From Trujillonella endophytica (GTDB taxonomy: Bacteria > Actinomycetota > Actinomycetes > Mycobacteriales > Geodermatophilaceae), in assembly GCF_019799905.1 (NCBI RefSeq), contig NZ_JABGCI010000001.1:682001-746000 (forward strand): a stretch of 64,000 nt of DNA, given 5' to 3'. The translations under genes and the position numbers were made by a program. Numbering within the stretch: the first letter of the stretch is position 1; each line of letters begins with the position of its first letter. Of the stretch, positions 53,147 to 64,000 are shown piece by piece. A model generated the notes under the pieces. It saw only the letters and a program-made list of their open reading frames with translations, searched no databases and was not told the origin of the DNA.

Positions 53147-54174
53147 GTTCGCTTCCTGGCTCGCCGGAGGGCGCAGCGACGACCGGGCTGGTCGACACCC
53201 CGGTCGACGCCTCGCCCGAGACGCTGGCGGCGCTCCCGCCGCTGACCGCGCAGACGCGGCTCGAGGCGCGGGAGATCATGGCCCGCTACCCACAGCCGCG
53301 GTCGGCGCTGCTGCCGATGCTGCACCTGGTGCAGTCGGTGCAGGGGTACGTCTCGCCCGAGGGCGTGACGCTGTGCGCCGAGGAACTGGGTCTGACCAAG
53401 GCCGAGGTCGGCGCGGTCGCGACCTTCTACACGATGTACAAGCGCCGCCCGACCGGCCGGCACCTGGTCAGCGTCTGCACCAACACCCTGTGCAACGTCC
53501 TCGGCGGCCAGCGGATCATGGACGCGCTCAGCGCCGACCTCGGCGTGCACCACGACGAGACCGCCGCCGACGGCTCGATCACCCTCGAGCACGCCGAGTG
53601 CCTGGCCGCCTGCGACTACGCGCCGGTGGTCACCGTCGACTACGAGTTCTACGACCAGCAGGACGTCGAGAGCGCTCGGGACCTGGTGGCGGCCCTGCGC
53701 CGCGGCGAGAAGCCGCACCCCACGCGCGGCGCCCCGCTCAGCGACTTCCGCGGCGTCTCCCGCCAGCTCGCCGGCTTCTCCCAGTGGGCGGACGCCGACG
53801 CGGAGGCCGCCGCCGTCGACGCCCCCTGGTCGGCCGGACCCACGCTGATCGGCGTCCACCTCGCCGCCGAGCGCGGCGAGGCCGCCCCGCCGATGACCGC
53901 CCCGGGCCCCGGGGCCGGGACGCAGGACGCCGACGCCGGCGAGGCCCGCGAGACGGTGCGGCCGAGCGGGCGCACCGGTCAGTCCCCGGGCGAGGAGGCC
54001 GCCGACGCCCGCGTCGCCGCCGCCGACACCCCCGCCGAGAAGGCCGGCGCCGCCGGCTCGCACCCCGATGCCCCCGAGCCCGCCGGTCGGCGGCTCCCCG
54101 ACGGCGTCACCGGCACCGACACACCCGCGGGATCGGAGCCGGGCACGTCCGGCCAGGGTCCCGGGAAGGCCTGA
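53143..54174 (+). CDS. nuoE: NADH-quinone oxidoreductase subunit E
   Basis: 343 aa. 24-kDa-type thioredoxin-fold subunit with the N1a [2Fe-2S] Cys in [13 protein letters not shown] and [20 protein letters not shown]. The core ends near residue 245; the remaining ~95 residues are an acidic Ala/Gly/Pro/Asp tail ([20 protein letters not shown] and similar) much longer than in standard NuoE. GTG 53143 with GGAGGAG upstream. 3-bp gap to nuoF. Confidence 0.94.
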
Positions 54175-54177
54175 GCC

Positions 54178-55506
54178 ATGCCCCTGACCCCCGTCCTCAC
54201 CTCGCGCTGGGGCGCCGACCAGCCCTGGCGGCTGTCCACCTACGAGTCGCTGGAGGGCTACTCCGCCCTGCGCACCGCGTTGGGGATGGCCCCCGACGAG
54301 CTGGTCACCCTGGTCAAGGACTCCGGGCTGCGCGGCCGCGGCGGCGCCGGCTTCCCCACCGGCATGAAGTGGAGCTTCATCCCGCAGCCCAAGCCGGGGG
54401 AGACCCCGACCGGCCCGGCGGCCAAGCCCAAGTACCTCGTGGTGAACGCCGACGAGGGCGAGCCGGGCACCTGCAAGGACCTGCCGCTGATGATGACCGA
54501 CCCGCACTCGCTGGTGGAGGGCGTGATCATCTCCGCCTTCGCCATCCGGTGCCACTTCGCCGTCATCTACGTCCGCGGCGAGGCCGTGCACGCCCACCGC
54601 CGGCTGGTCGCGGCCGTGCAGGAGGCCTATGCCGCGGGCTACCTCGGCACCGACATCCTCGGCTCGGGCTACGACCTGGAGCTCGTCGTGCACGCCGGCG
54701 CGGGCGCCTACATCTGCGGCGAGGAGACGGCGCTGCTCGACTCCTTGGAGGGCTACCGCGGCCAGCCGCGGCTCAAGCCGCCGTTCCCCGCCGTCGCCGG
54801 CCTCTACGGCGCCCCGACGGTGATCAACAACGTCGAGACGCTGGCCAGCGTGCCGTTCGTCGTCCGTGGCGGCGCCGAGTGGTTCAAGGCCTTCGGCCCG
54901 GAGAAGTCGCCCGGTCCGAAGATCTACTCCCTGTCCGGCCGGGTCGTCCGGCCCGGCCAGTACGAGGCCCCCATGGGGACGACGATGCGCGAGCTGCTGG
55001 ACATGGCCGGCGGCGTCCGCCCGGGCCACGAGCTCAAGTTCTGGACGCCGGGGGGCTCCTCGACGCCCTACTTCACCGCCGAGCACCTCGACGTCCCGCT
55101 GGACTTCGACTCCGTCGCCGCCGCGGGCTCCATGCTCGGCACGACCGCGCTCATGGTCTTCGACGAGACCGACTCGATCGTCGAGGCCACCCTGCGGTTC
55201 ACCGAGTTCTACGCGCACGAGAGCTGCGGCAAGTGCACTCCCTGCCGGGAGGGCACCTACTGGCTGGTCCAGATCCTGGAGCGGATCGTGGCGGGCCGCG
55301 GGACGGCGGCCGACCTCGACCTGCTGACCGACACCTGCGACAACATCCTGGGTCGCTCGTTCTGCGCCCTCGGCGACGGCGCCACCAGCTGCATCGCCAG
55401 CTCGCTGAAGTACTTCCGGGACGAGTACGTCGCCCTGCTGCCCGCCGAGGAGCAGGGCCGGCTGGGTCGTTCCCTCCGCCTCGAGCCCGTGGGGGCCGCC
55501 TCGTGA
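54178..55506 (+). CDS. nuoF: NADH-quinone oxidoreductase subunit F
   Basis: 442 aa, NADH and FMN-binding 51-kDa subunit. NADH site [23 protein letters not shown] region [36 protein letters not shown], and N3 cluster Cys in [16 protein letters not shown] plus [19 protein letters not shown] 54178; GTGA overlap with nuoG. Confidence 0.96.
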   Translation: MPLTPVLTSRWGADQPWRLSTYESLEGYSALRTALGMAPDELVTLVKDSGLRGRGGAGFPTGMKWSFIPQPKPGETPTGPAAKPKYLVVNADEGEPGTCKDLPLMMTDPHSLVEGVIISAFAIRCHFAVIYVRGEAVHAHRRLVAAVQEAYAAGYLGTDILGSGYDLELVVHAGAGAYICGEETALLDSLEGYRGQPRLKPPFPAVAGLYGAPTVINNVETLASVPFVVRGGAEWFKAFGPEKSPGPKIYSLSGRVVRPGQYEAPMGTTMRELLDMAGGVRPGHELKFWTPGGSSTPYFTAEHLDVPLDFDSVAAAGSMLGTTALMVFDETDSIVEATLRFTEFYAHESCGKCTPCREGTYWLVQILERIVAGRGTAADLDLLTDTCDNILGRSFCALGDGATSCIASSLKYFRDEYVALLPAEEQGRLGRSLRLEPVGAAS

Positions 55507-57989
55507 CACTGACCCCGACCACCCCGGAGCCGGCCGCGGCGGTGCCACCCGGCGCGCCCGGGCCGCACACCCCACCCGACGCCGTCCACTGCACCATCGA
55601 CGGCTTCGACGTCGCCGTCCCCAAGGGGACGCTGATCATCCGCGCCGCCGAGATGATCGGCGTGCAGATCCCGCGGTTCTGCGACCACCCGCTGCTCGAG
55701 CCGGTCGGCGCCTGCCGCCAGTGCCTGGTCGAGGTCGAGGGCCAGCGCAAGCCGGTGGCCTCCTGCACCATGCCCGTGACCGAGGGCATGGCCGTGCAGA
55801 CGCAGCTCACCAGCCCGGTCGCCGACAAGGCGCAGCAGGGCACGATGGAGCTGCTGCTGATCAACCACCCGCTGGACTGCCCGGTCTGCGACAAGGGCGG
55901 CGAGTGCCCGCTGCAGAACCAGGCGATGAGCAACGGCCGCGCCGAGAGCCGGTTCGTCGACGTCAAGCGGACCTATCCCAAGCCGCTGCCGATCAGCAGC
56001 GAGGTGCTGCTGGACCGCGAGCGCTGCGTCCTGTGCGCGCGCTGCACCCGGTTCTCCCAGCAGATCGCCGGCGACCCGTTCATCGAGCTGTTCGAGCGCG
56101 GCGCGCTGGAGCAGGTGGCGATCTACGAGGACGAGCCGTTCGAGTCCTACTTCTCCGGCAACACCACCCAGATCTGCCCGGTCGGGGCCCTCACCAGCGC
56201 CCAGTACCGGTTCCGCTCCCGCCCGTTCGACCTGCGCAGCGAGGACAGCGTCTGCGAGCACTGCGCGTCGGGCTGCGCGCAGCGCACGGACTACCGCCGC
56301 GGCCGGGTGCTGCGCCGGCTGGCCGGTGAGGACCCGCAGGTCAACGAGGAGTGGAACTGCGACAAGGGCCGCTGGGCCTTCCGCTACAGCACCGCCACGG
56401 AGCGGCTCACCACGCCGCTGGTCCGACGGGACGGCGTGCTGCAGCCCGCCTCCTGGCCCGAGGCGCTGGCCACGGCCGCCGCCGGGCTCGCCGCGGCCCG
56501 GACCGCCGGCGGCGTCGGTGTGCTGCCCGGCGGCCGGCTGACCGTCGAGGACGCCTACGCCTACGCGAAGTTCGCCCGCGTGGCCCTCGGCACCCACGAC
56601 GTCGACGCCCGGGCCCGCGCCCACTCCGCCGAGGAGGAGGCCTTCCTCGCCGCACGCGTCGCCGGCCGGTTCCCCGGTGCCGGCGCCGTCACCTACGACG
56701 ACCTCAGCGACGCCTCCGCGGTGCTCCTCGCCGGCTTCGAGCCGGAGGAGGAGTCGCCGATCGTCTTCCTCCGGCTGCGCCGCGCCGTGCGCACCCGCGG
56801 GATGCCGGTGTTCGACCTGGCGCCGTTCGCCACCCGTGCGGCGGCCAAGCTCCAGGCCACCGTGCTGGGCACCCTGCCCGGCACCGAGGCCCGCTCGCTG
56901 GCCGCGCTCGCCGCCGGCACCTGGGGCGGCCCGGCGATCGAGGCGCTGCGGCAGCCGGGGGCGGTCGTGCTCGCCGGCGAGCGGCTGGCCGAGGTCCCCG
57001 GCGCGTTCAGCGCCCTGGCCGAGCTGTCCCGCGCCACCGGCGCCCGGCTGGCCTGGGTGCCGCGGCGGGCGGGGGAGCGCGGTGCGGTGGAGGCCGGCGC
57101 CCTGCCCGGCCTGCTCCCCGGCGGCCGCGTCGTCGCCGACGCCACCCACCGGGCGGAGGTCGCCGCGCTGTGGGGCCTGGCCCCCGATGCGCTGCCGGCC
57201 GCGCGGGGCCGGGACACCACCGGCATCCTCACCGCCGTCCGCGACGGCGGGCTGGGCGGGCTGCTGGTCGGTGGTGTCGACCCCGCCGACCTGCCCGACC
57301 CCCGCCTGGCCGAGGCGGCACTGTCCGCCGCCGCCTTCGTGGTCAGCCTGGAGATGCTGCCGAGCGCGGTCACCGAGCACGCCGACGTCGTCCTGCCGGT
57401 CGCCTCGGCGCCGGAGAAGGCCGGCAGCTACCTCGACTGGGAGGGCCGGGTGCGGTCCTTCGACGCCACGCTGCACGGCACCGGCCGGCTGACCGACGGG
57501 CGCGTCCTGCACGGCCTGGCCGACGAGATGGGCCTCGACCTGCGGCTGCCCACGGTCGAGGCCGCGCAGGCGGAACTGGGCGCGCTGGGGTTGCCGGCCA
57601 CCGTCGCCCCGGTGACCGGTCTGGACGTCGCCGCCGCCCCCGACGCGGCGCCCGGCGAGGGCGAGGCGGTGCTCGCCTCGTGGCGCCAGCTGCTCGACGT
57701 CGGCACGCTGCAGCGCGACGAGCCGGAGCTGGCCGGCACCGCCCGGCCGCCGGTGGCCCGGCTCGGCCGTGAGGCGGCCGCCCGGCTCGGTGTCGTCGAC
57801 GGGGACCGGCTGACCGTCACCGGCGCGACCGGCTCGATCACCCTCCCCGTGCAGCTCACCGAGATGCCCGACCGCGTCGTCTGGCTGCCCATGCGCTCGC
57901 CGGGCAGCGAGGTCCGCAGCCAGCTCGGCACGGCGCCCGGCGGCGTCGTGCGGCTGTCCGCCACGCCCCTGACCGGAGGAGTCGCGTGA
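55503..57989 (+). CDS. nuoG: NADH-quinone oxidoreductase subunit G
   Basis: 828 aa. N-terminal [2Fe-2S] ([20 protein letters not shown]), His-Cys cluster [60 protein letters not shown] and [20 protein letters not shown], then a molybdopterin-oxidoreductase-like domain without cofactor function (about 300-690) and a molybdopterin dinucleotide-binding-like end. A 30-residue Pro-rich lead precedes the Fe-S domain. GTG 55503. Confidence 0.95.
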   Translation: MTLTPTTPEPAAAVPPGAPGPHTPPDAVHCTIDGFDVAVPKGTLIIRAAEMIGVQIPRFCDHPLLEPVGACRQCLVEVEGQRKPVASCTMPVTEGMAVQTQLTSPVADKAQQGTMELLLINHPLDCPVCDKGGECPLQNQAMSNGRAESRFVDVKRTYPKPLPISSEVLLDRERCVLCARCTRFSQQIAGDPFIELFERGALEQVAIYEDEPFESYFSGNTTQICPVGALTSAQYRFRSRPFDLRSEDSVCEHCASGCAQRTDYRRGRVLRRLAGEDPQVNEEWNCDKGRWAFRYSTATERLTTPLVRRDGVLQPASWPEALATAAAGLAAARTAGGVGVLPGGRLTVEDAYAYAKFARVALGTHDVDARARAHSAEEEAFLAARVAGRFPGAGAVTYDDLSDASAVLLAGFEPEEESPIVFLRLRRAVRTRGMPVFDLAPFATRAAAKLQATVLGTLPGTEARSLAALAAGTWGGPAIEALRQPGAVVLAGERLAEVPGAFSALAELSRATGARLAWVPRRAGERGAVEAGALPGLLPGGRVVADATHRAEVAALWGLAPDALPAARGRDTTGILTAVRDGGLGGLLVGGVDPADLPDPRLAEAALSAAAFVVSLEMLPSAVTEHADVVLPVASAPEKAGSYLDWEGRVRSFDATLHGTGRLTDGRVLHGLADEMGLDLRLPTVEAAQAELGALGLPATVAPVTGLDVAAAPDAAPGEGEAVLASWRQLLDVGTLQRDEPELAGTARPPVARLGREAAARLGVVDGDRLTVTGATGSITLPVQLTEMPDRVVWLPMRSPGSEVRSQLGTAPGGVVRLSATPLTGGVA

Positions 57990-59479
57990 CCCCCCTCGCC
58001 ACCCGGGACCAGCCGACCCTCGAGGACTTCGGCAACGACGTCTGGTGGATCGTCCTCATCAAGGTCGTCGGCGTCTTCGCCGTCCTCGTCGCGATGACGC
58101 TCTTCGCGATCGTGCTGGAACGCAAGGTCGTGGCGCGGATGCAGCAGCGCCGGGGCCCCAACCGGGTGGGCCCCCGCGGGTCGCTGCAGAGCCTGGCCGA
58201 CGGGCTCAAGCTCGCCTTCAAGGAAGACATCATGCCGGCGATGGCCGACAAGCCGGTGTACTTCCTCGCCCCGGTCCTCGCCGCGGTGCCGGCGTTCCTG
58301 GCGTTCTCGGTCATCCCGATGGGGCCGTCGGTCAGCATCTTCGGGGAGCACACGCCGCTGCAGCTCACCGACGCCCCGATCGGCGTCCTCATCGTCCTGG
58401 CCTGCTCGGCGATGGGGATCTACGGCATCGTGCTCGGGGGCTGGGCGTCGGGCTCGACGTATCCCCTGCTCGGCAGCCTGCGCAGCGCCGCGCAGATGAT
58501 CAGCTACGAGATCGCGATGGGGCTGTCGATCGTCGCGGTCTTCCTCTACGCCGGCACGATGTCGACCTCGGAGATCGTCGCCGCGCAGGCGGACGGCAAC
58601 GAGGTGTCGTTCTTCGGTCTGGAGTTCACCGGACCCAGCTGGTTCGGGATCCTGCTGCCGGTCAGCTTCGTCATCTACGCGATCGCCGTGGTGGGGGAGA
58701 CCAACCGGGCGCCCTTCGACCTCCCCGAGGCCGAGAGCGAGCTGGTCGGTGGCTTCCACACCGAGTACTCGTCGCTCAAGTTCGCCCTGTTCTTCCTCGC
58801 CGAGTACATCAACATGGTCACCGTCTCCGCCCTCGCCGCCACGCTGTTCCTCGGTGGCTGGCGGGCGCCGTGGCCGCTGTCGATCTGGGACGGCGCGAAC
58901 TCCGGCTGGTGGCCACTGCTGTGGTTCTTCCTCAAGGTCGTCGCCGCGCTGTTCGTCTTCATCTGGCTGCGCGGCACGCTGCCCCGGCTGCGCTACGACC
59001 AGTTCATGCGCTTCGGGTGGAAGGTCCTGGTCCCGGTCGCGCTGGTCTGGATCCTCGCGGTCGCGACGATGCGCACCGTCTCCCGCGAGGCCGACCTCTC
59101 CACCGGCCAGGTCGCCCTGTTCGTCGGCGTCCCGATCGCGCTCCTGGTGCTCGCCGGTCTGTGGCTGGCCGGCCGGGCCGGCACCCGCGACACCCGGATC
59201 GCGGCCGAGAAGGCCTCGGCCGGGGCCGTGCGGGCCACCGAGCCGGCGCCCGACCTGTTGCCGCCGGCCGGGCCGCGGCGGCGGCCGGCGCAGCGCAGCG
59301 GGCCCAGTCGCGCCGAAGGCGGGTTCCCGATCCCGCCGATGGACCTCGTCGTCCCGCCGTCCCCGCGGCTGCGGCGCGGCGAGCCGGTGGGAGCGGCCAC
59401 GCGTACCGAGGGCGGGGTGGTCGCCACCGGCCGCCGCGGCAGCACCCGTTCCGATGTCCGGGAGGACGGCGATGCCTGA
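57986..59479 (+). CDS. nuoH: NADH-quinone oxidoreductase subunit H
   Basis: 497 aa, eight-helix membrane subunit forming the quinone channel. [60 protein letters not shown] and [20 protein letters not shown]. The core ends near residue 410; a ~85-residue cytoplasmic tail follows with [20 protein letters not shown], a feature of actinobacterial NuoH. Overlaps nuoG and nuoI. Confidence 0.95.
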   Translation: MTPLATRDQPTLEDFGNDVWWIVLIKVVGVFAVLVAMTLFAIVLERKVVARMQQRRGPNRVGPRGSLQSLADGLKLAFKEDIMPAMADKPVYFLAPVLAAVPAFLAFSVIPMGPSVSIFGEHTPLQLTDAPIGVLIVLACSAMGIYGIVLGGWASGSTYPLLGSLRSAAQMISYEIAMGLSIVAVFLYAGTMSTSEIVAAQADGNEVSFFGLEFTGPSWFGILLPVSFVIYAIAVVGETNRAPFDLPEAESELVGGFHTEYSSLKFALFFLAEYINMVTVSALAATLFLGGWRAPWPLSIWDGANSGWWPLLWFFLKVVAALFVFIWLRGTLPRLRYDQFMRFGWKVLVPVALVWILAVATMRTVSREADLSTGQVALFVGVPIALLVLAGLWLAGRAGTRDTRIAAEKASAGAVRATEPAPDLLPPAGPRRRPAQRSGPSRAEGGFPIPPMDLVVPPSPRLRRGEPVGAATRTEGGVVATGRRGSTRSDVREDGDA

Positions 59480-60098
59480 CCAGAGCCCGACCAGCGGCAG
59501 CACCGAGCTCACCCGGGCGGCCCGCGGCGGCGAGGTCGAACGGGTGGGACAGCGACCCGGCTCGGCCCCCGCCGGCCGCCGCAGCCTGCTGCCCGCACCC
59601 GGACAGGGCTTCGGCGTCACCTTCGCGCAGATGTTCCGCAGGGTGACCACGGAGGAGTACCCCGAGGTCCCGAAGGTCACCAAGCCGCGCTACCACGGCC
59701 GGCACGTGCTCAACCGGCACCCCGACGGGCTGGAGAAGTGCGTCGGGTGCGAGCTCTGTGCCTGGGCGTGCCCGGCCGACGCCATCTACGTCGAGGGCGG
59801 GGACAACACCGAGGACGCCCGCTTCTCGCCGGGGGAGCGCTACGGCCGCGTCTACCAGATCAACTACCTGCGCTGCATCTTCTGCGGGCTGTGCATCGAG
59901 GCGTGTCCCACCCGGTCGCTGACCATGAGCAACGACTTCGAGCTCGCCGACGACAACCGGCAGGACCTGATCTTCACCAAGGAGCAGCTGATGGCCCCGC
60001 TGCTGCCCGGCATGGAGGCCCCGCCGCACGCCATGCGCCTGGGTGACGACGAGAAGGACTACTACCTGGCCGCCACACAGCGCGGGGAGCAGGCATGA
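59472..60098 (+). CDS. nuoI: NADH-quinone oxidoreductase subunit I
   Basis: 208 aa, two [4Fe-4S] clusters (N6a/N6b): [20 protein letters not shown] and [20 protein letters not shown]. The N-terminal ~45 residues are a variable extension. ATG 59472 overlaps nuoH by 8 bp; GGAGGACGGCG just upstream provides the RBS. ATGA overlap with nuoJ. Confidence 0.95.
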   Translation: MPDQSPTSGSTELTRAARGGEVERVGQRPGSAPAGRRSLLPAPGQGFGVTFAQMFRRVTTEEYPEVPKVTKPRYHGRHVLNRHPDGLEKCVGCELCAWACPADAIYVEGGDNTEDARFSPGERYGRVYQINYLRCIFCGLCIEACPTRSLTMSNDFELADDNRQDLIFTKEQLMAPLLPGMEAPPHAMRLGDDEKDYYLAATQRGEQA

Positions 60099-60928
60099 CC
60101 GCCCTGGCGGCGGCTGCCGACACGGGCGTGGCGCTGGGCACCGGCGAGGCCGTGGTCTTCTGGGTGCTGGCACCCGTGGCCCTCGCCGGGGCGCTGGGGA
60201 TGGTGCTGTCCCGCAACGCCGTGCACTCGGCGTTGTGGCTGGTGACCACGATGCTGTCCCTGGGCGTGTTCTACGTCGTCCAGGAGGCGCCCTTCCTCGG
60301 CGCGGTGCAGATCATCGTCTACACCGGCGCCATCATGATCCTCTTCCTGTTCGTGCTGATGCTGGTCGGGCGCGACTCGTCGGACTCCGTGGTCGAGACG
60401 CTGCGTGGGCAGCGGGTGGCCGCGATCGTGCTCGGCCTCGGCTTCGCGGCCCTGTCCGGCGCAGGGATCGCCCGCGCCACGCAGGACCTCCCCGTGACCG
60501 GGCTGGCGGCGGTGCAGGGCGGTGACACCTCCAACGTCGAGGCGATCGCCGCCCTCCTGTACACCCGCTACCTGCTGGCCTTCGAGGTCACCGGGGCCCT
60601 GCTGATCGTCGCCGCGGTCGGCGCGCTCGTGCTCACCCACGTCGAGCGGGAGCCGGGCACCAAGCGTGGCCAGAAGGAGCTCTCGCAGGCGCGGTTCCTC
60701 ACCGGCCGGCCGCAGACCCTGCCCGGCCCTGGCGTGTACGCCCGGGCGAACTCGGTCGCCGCCCCCGCCCTGCTGCCCGACGGGCGCCCGGCCGAGAGCA
60801 GCTTCGCCACCGGCATCGAGCCCCAGGAGGTCGACCAGATGCCGCGCCCCATCGGCCGCGAGCAGCTCGGCCAGCCGGACAACGCGCTCGGCACCCAGGA
60901 CGGCGCGTCCGGAGGGGGGCAGCGATGA
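60095..60928 (+). CDS. nuoJ: NADH-quinone oxidoreductase subunit J
   Basis: 277 aa. Five membrane helices in residues ~15-190, with the conserved helix [20 protein letters not shown]. The last ~90 residues form a soluble tail ([38 protein letters not shown]) as in other actinobacteria. ATGA overlaps on both sides (nuoI, nuoK). Confidence 0.94.
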   Translation: MTALAAAADTGVALGTGEAVVFWVLAPVALAGALGMVLSRNAVHSALWLVTTMLSLGVFYVVQEAPFLGAVQIIVYTGAIMILFLFVLMLVGRDSSDSVVETLRGQRVAAIVLGLGFAALSGAGIARATQDLPVTGLAAVQGGDTSNVEAIAALLYTRYLLAFEVTGALLIVAAVGALVLTHVEREPGTKRGQKELSQARFLTGRPQTLPGPGVYARANSVAAPALLPDGRPAESSFATGIEPQEVDQMPRPIGREQLGQPDNALGTQDGASGGGQR

Positions 60929-61224
60929 CGATCGCCTACTACCTGGTGCTCGCCGCGATCCTGTTCACGATCGGGGCCGTCGGCGTGCTGGTGCGGCGCA
61001 ACGCCATCGTCGTCTTCATGTGCGTCGAGCTGATGCTCAACGCGGTCAACCTCACGCTGATCACCTTCGCGCGGTCCACCGGCACGGTGGACGGCCAGAT
61101 CATCGCGCTGTTCGTGATGGTCGTGGCCGCCGCCGAGGTCGTCATCGGCCTGGCGATCATCATGTCGATCTACCGGACCCGCCGTTCGGCGTCCGTCGAC
61201 GACGCCAACCTGCTCAAGTACTGA
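60925..61224 (+). CDS. nuoK: NADH-quinone oxidoreductase subunit K
   Basis: 99 aa, three membrane helices. Conserved Glu residues in [20 protein letters not shown] and [20 protein letters not shown], needed for proton transfer. ATG 60925 overlaps nuoJ; 19 bp to nuoL. Confidence 0.96.
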   Translation: MTIAYYLVLAAILFTIGAVGVLVRRNAIVVFMCVELMLNAVNLTLITFARSTGTVDGQIIALFVMVVAAAEVVIGLAIIMSIYRTRRSASVDDANLLKY

Positions 61225-61243
61225 CGAGACGGGGACGCCGGAC

Positions 61244-63157
61244 ATGGACACCGTGCCTGCTGACGGGCTGCTCTCGGCCTCCTGGCTGCTCATCGCGCTG
61301 CCCCTCGCGGGTGCCGCGGTGCTGCTGCTCGGGGGCCGGCGCACCGACCGCTGGGGCCACCTGCTGGGCACCGGGACCGTGGTCGCCGCCTTCGTCCTGG
61401 CGCTGGCCTGCACCCTGCAGCTGGACGAGCGGCAGGTCGCGGTCGACCTGTTCACCTTCATCGACAGCGGCTCCCTCGACGTGCGGGCCGGGCTGCTGTT
61501 CGACCCGCTGTCGGCGGTCTTCGTCCTGCTCATCACCGGCGTCGGCGCGCTGATCCACGTCTACTCGATCGGCTACATGGCGCACGACCCGCGCCGCCGC
61601 CGGTTCTTCGCCTACCTGAACCTGTTCGTCGCGGCGATGCTGCTGCTGGTCCTCGGCGACAACTACGTCGCGCTCTACGTCGGGTGGGAGGGCGTGGGCC
61701 TGGCCTCCTACCTGCTCATCGCCTTCTGGCACGAGCGCCCGGCGGCGGCCACCGCCGCGAAGAAGGCGTTCATCATGAACCGGGTCGGCGACGTCGGCCT
61801 GGCCCTGGCGATCTTCGTGATGTTCGCCCAGCTCGGCACGGTCACCTACGAGGGTGTCTTCGGGTCCGTCGGGCTGCTGGCCGGCGGCACGGTGACCGCG
61901 ATCGGCCTGCTGCTGCTCCTCGGCGCGTGCGGCAAGTCCGGCCAGTTCCCGCTGCAGGCGTGGCTGCCCGACGCCATGGAGGGCCCGACGCCGGTCTCGG
62001 CCCTCATCCACGCGGCGACGATGGTCACCGCCGGCGTCTACCTGATCGCCCGGTCGGCGCCGATCTACGACCTGACGGAGACGGCGCGGACCGTCGTCCT
62101 CGCCGTCGGCGCGGTCACCCTGCTGATCGGCGCGATCGCCGGCTGTGCCTACGACGACATCAAGAAGGTGTTGGCCTACTCGACGGTCAGCCAGATCGGC
62201 TACATGTTCCTGGCCGTCGGGCTCGGGCCGGTCGGCTACGCCGCGGCCATCGCCCACCTGCTCGCCCACGGCTTCTTCAAGGCCGGCCTGTTCCTCGGGG
62301 CCGGGTCGGTCATGCACGCCATGGACGACCAGGTGGACATGCGACGGTTCGGTGGGCTGGCCCGGAAGCTGCCGGTCACGTTCGTCACCTTCGGCCTGGG
62401 CTACCTCGCGCTGATCGGGTTCCCGTTCCTGTCCGGCTACTGGACCAAGGACGCGATCATCGAGGCCGCGCTGGACCACGGCGGGGCCTGGGGCTGGGTG
62501 CTCGGCGGAGTCGCCGTCCTCGGTGCCGGGCTGACCGCCTTCTACATGACCCGGCTGATGCTGATGACCTTCTTCGGCCGGGCGCGGTGGGCGCCCTCGG
62601 CGCCCGGGCGGCCCACCCCGCACCCGCACGAGTCCCCGTCGGTGATGACCTCGCCGATGGTGGTGCTCGCCATCGGGTCGGTGGCGGCCGGCTTCCTGCT
62701 CGTGCAGGCCTTCCCCCTCGACGAGTGGCTGACCCCGGTGTTCGGCGAGCCCGAGGAGGCCGAGCACGTGGTCGCGCCGGCGCTCGTGGGCATCGTCGTC
62801 ACCGCGGTGATGGCGCTCGGCGTGCTGGCCGCGTGGCTGTTCGTCGGCCGCCGCGAGGTGCCGGCGGTGGCGCCCGAGCGGGTCTCGGTGGTCACCCGGG
62901 CCGCCCGCAAGGCGCTCTACGCCGACACGATCAACGAGTCGCTGTTCATGCGGCCCGGACAGTGGCTCACCCGGGCGCTGGTGTGGGTGGACAACCGGGG
63001 CGTGGACGGCGCGGTGAACGGGATGGCCGCCGCCCTGGGTGGCTCGTCGTCCCGGCTGGGCCGCACGCAGACCGGGTTCGTCCGTACCTACGCGCTGGGG
63101 ATGCTCGGCGGCGCGGTGCTGGTCGCCGGTGCACTGCTGGCGGTGACGGCGGGATGA
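61244..63157 (+). CDS. nuoL: NADH-quinone oxidoreductase subunit L
   Basis: 637 aa antiporter-like proton pump, about 16 helices. [40 protein letters not shown] (pump Lys), [39 protein letters not shown] region, [20 protein letters not shown]. The C-terminal lateral helix region contains [23 protein letters not shown] 61244. Confidence 0.95.
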   Translation: MDTVPADGLLSASWLLIALPLAGAAVLLLGGRRTDRWGHLLGTGTVVAAFVLALACTLQLDERQVAVDLFTFIDSGSLDVRAGLLFDPLSAVFVLLITGVGALIHVYSIGYMAHDPRRRRFFAYLNLFVAAMLLLVLGDNYVALYVGWEGVGLASYLLIAFWHERPAAATAAKKAFIMNRVGDVGLALAIFVMFAQLGTVTYEGVFGSVGLLAGGTVTAIGLLLLLGACGKSGQFPLQAWLPDAMEGPTPVSALIHAATMVTAGVYLIARSAPIYDLTETARTVVLAVGAVTLLIGAIAGCAYDDIKKVLAYSTVSQIGYMFLAVGLGPVGYAAAIAHLLAHGFFKAGLFLGAGSVMHAMDDQVDMRRFGGLARKLPVTFVTFGLGYLALIGFPFLSGYWTKDAIIEAALDHGGAWGWVLGGVAVLGAGLTAFYMTRLMLMTFFGRARWAPSAPGRPTPHPHESPSVMTSPMVVLAIGSVAAGFLLVQAFPLDEWLTPVFGEPEEAEHVVAPALVGIVVTAVMALGVLAAWLFVGRREVPAVAPERVSVVTRAARKALYADTINESLFMRPGQWLTRALVWVDNRGVDGAVNGMAAALGGSSSRLGRTQTGFVRTYALGMLGGAVLVAGALLAVTAG

Positions 63158-63226
63158 CCAGGCAGCAGAACCCCGGAGAGGTGTCCGAACAGTGAGCGGC
63201 CGAGACGAAGCCTGCGGAGTCGACCA

Positions 63227-64000
63227 GTGAACTCGTTCCCGTTCCTGCTGCTGATGATCGTGGTGCCCGCGGTCGGGGCGGCCGTCGTCGCGGCGCTCCC
63301 GCGCGGCCGTGACCTGCTGGCCAAGCAGATCGCCCTCGGCGTCAGCCTCGTCGTGCTGCTGCTCGCGGTGCTGGCCACCGTGGCGTTCGACACCGACGGC
63401 GACCGGTTCCAACTGACCAGCTCCGTGTCCTGGATCGACGACTTCGGCGTCTCCTTCGCCCTGGGGGTCGACGGCATCGCCCTGGTGATGCTGCTGCTGG
63501 TGGGCGTCCTCGTCCCGGTGGTCATCGGCGCCTCGTGGGACGACGAGCCGGTCGGGAACCGGTCGATGACCGTCTTCTTCGCCTGGATCCTGCTGCTCGA
63601 GGCGATGATGGTCGGGGTCTTCGCCGCGACCGACGTCTTCCTGTTCTACGTCTTCTTCGAGGCGATGCTCGTCCCGATGTACTTCCTGATCGGCAGCTTC
63701 GGCGGGCCGCGACGGCAGTACGCGGCGGTGAAGTTCTTCCTCTACAGCCTGGTCGGCGGCCTGATCATGCTGGCCGCGGTGATCGGCCTGTACGTCGTGA
63801 GCGCGAACCAGGGCGAGGGCAGCTTCGCCTTCGAGGTGCTCAACGCCATCGACATCGACCCCGACGTGCAGAAGCTGCTGTTCCTCGGCTTCTTCGTCGC
63901 CTTCGCGATCAAGGCGCCGCTGGTCCCGTTCCACACCTGGCTGCCCGATGCCGGTGCCGAGGCGCCGGTCGGGGGAGCGGTGCTGCTGGTCGGCGTCCTC
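63227..64000 (+). CDS. nuoM: NADH-quinone oxidoreductase subunit M (partial, runs off the window)
   Basis: First 258 codons of an antiporter-like subunit; the window ends inside the gene. FALGVDGIALVMLLLVGVLV, LFYVFFEAMLVPMYFLIGSF (pump Glu), YAAVKFFLYSLVGGLIMLAA and FAIKAPLVPFHTWLPDAGAE. GTG 63227 is the start, 69 bp after nuoL; a 13-codon ORF ([13 protein letters not shown]) lies in between and is not considered a gene. nuoN would be expected beyond the edge. Confidence 0.94.
   Translation, partial: MNSFPFLLLMIVVPAVGAAVVAALPRGRDLLAKQIALGVSLVVLLLAVLATVAFDTDGDRFQLTSSVSWIDDFGVSFALGVDGIALVMLLLVGVLVPVVIGASWDDEPVGNRSMTVFFAWILLLEAMMVGVFAATDVFLFYVFFEAMLVPMYFLIGSFGGPRRQYAAVKFFLYSLVGGLIMLAAVIGLYVVSANQGEGSFAFEVLNAIDIDPDVQKLLFLGFFVAFAIKAPLVPFHTWLPDAGAEAPVGGAVLLVGVL

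Noticed and set aside
55257..57512. Minus-strand open frame of 751 codons opposite nuoF and nuoG
   Set aside because: Antisense to Fe-S proteins with all Cys motifs intact.
63158..63226. 13-codon ORF between nuoL and nuoM
   Set aside because: Starts right after the nuoL stop but is short, lacks conservation evidence and fits ordinary intergenic sequence.
61214..63934. Minus-strand open frame of 906 codons opposite nuoL and nuoM
   Set aside because: Antisense shadow of conserved membrane genes; Gln/His/Asp/Arg-rich composition is typical of the reverse strand of GC-rich coding DNA.

Overview
The window is high-GC chromosomal DNA with densely packed genes, many ATGA/GTGA start-stop overlaps and strong G/C at third codon positions. 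It carries mycothiol (mshA), SenX3/RegX3, BldC, a BldN-like sigma factor, bS22 and a DUF3072 protein. This points to an actinobacterium, most likely of the Frankineae/Geodermatophilaceae type (Blastococcus, Geodermatophilus, Modestobacter). The lineage is inferred from gene content and style; no search was run. From memory, the gene order follows the Mycobacterium tuberculosis Rv0486-Rv0561c block closely, but here it runs directly into the nuo operon.

Layout. (1) 0.1-5.8 kb: mshA, a YbjN-like gene, phosphoglycerate mutase, then phoU divergent from senX3-regX3 with a PHO-box-like site between them. (2) 5.9-10.6 kb: small conserved proteins, a GlxA-type regulator, an MFS transporter fused to a thymidylate-kinase-like domain that has lost its catalytic motifs, and a Cys-rich protein. 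(3) 10.7-17.7 kb: ppx, a membrane protein, PfpI, a proline-dehydrogenase-like gene coupled to proC, bldC, bS22, an epimerase-like SDR and an acyltransferase. (4) 17.8-22.8 kb: HAD phosphatase, DUF5667 protein plus ECF sigma factor (BldN/RsbN-like), acyl-CoA ligase. (5) 22.8-35.6 kb: glutaredoxin-like protein, then rex-hemA-hemC-hemD-hemB-hemL (C5 heme pathway) leading into cytochrome c maturation (TlpA, CcdA, ResB, CcsB). (6) 35.7-49.9 kb: small proteins, an Lrp regulator without a canonical start codon, an EAL remnant, and menaquinone synthesis (menA, menE, menC, menD, menF, menG, MenJ-like reductase). An AraC/DHFR-like/cupin set interrupts the men genes. (7) 50.0-64.0 kb: nuoABCDEFGHIJKL and the first 257 codons of nuoM, cut by the window edge.

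How it fits together: heme, cytochrome c maturation, menaquinone and complex I are all parts of one aerobic respiratory chain. Rex-type operators lie both before rex-hemACDB and before the menaquinone reductase/nuo block, so NADH/NAD+ redox state probably coordinates them. Phosphate signalling (PhoU/SenX3/RegX3) and developmental-type regulators (BldC, BldN-like) lie beside this core.

The main non-routine signals are: a dispersed ~56-bp palindromic intergenic repeat (five full copies plus two variants), one copy of which encodes the tail of a protein; the pseudokinase fusion; Rex and PHO operators; an Lrp gene apparently starting at ATC; a premature TAG in a DHFR-like gene; an EAL relic; and a recurring -10-box-to-start spacing that suggests many leaderless mRNAs. 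No CRISPR array, tRNA/rRNA, insertion sequence, prophage or biosynthetic cluster was seen, and no strong candidate for a wholly new defence or mobile system.
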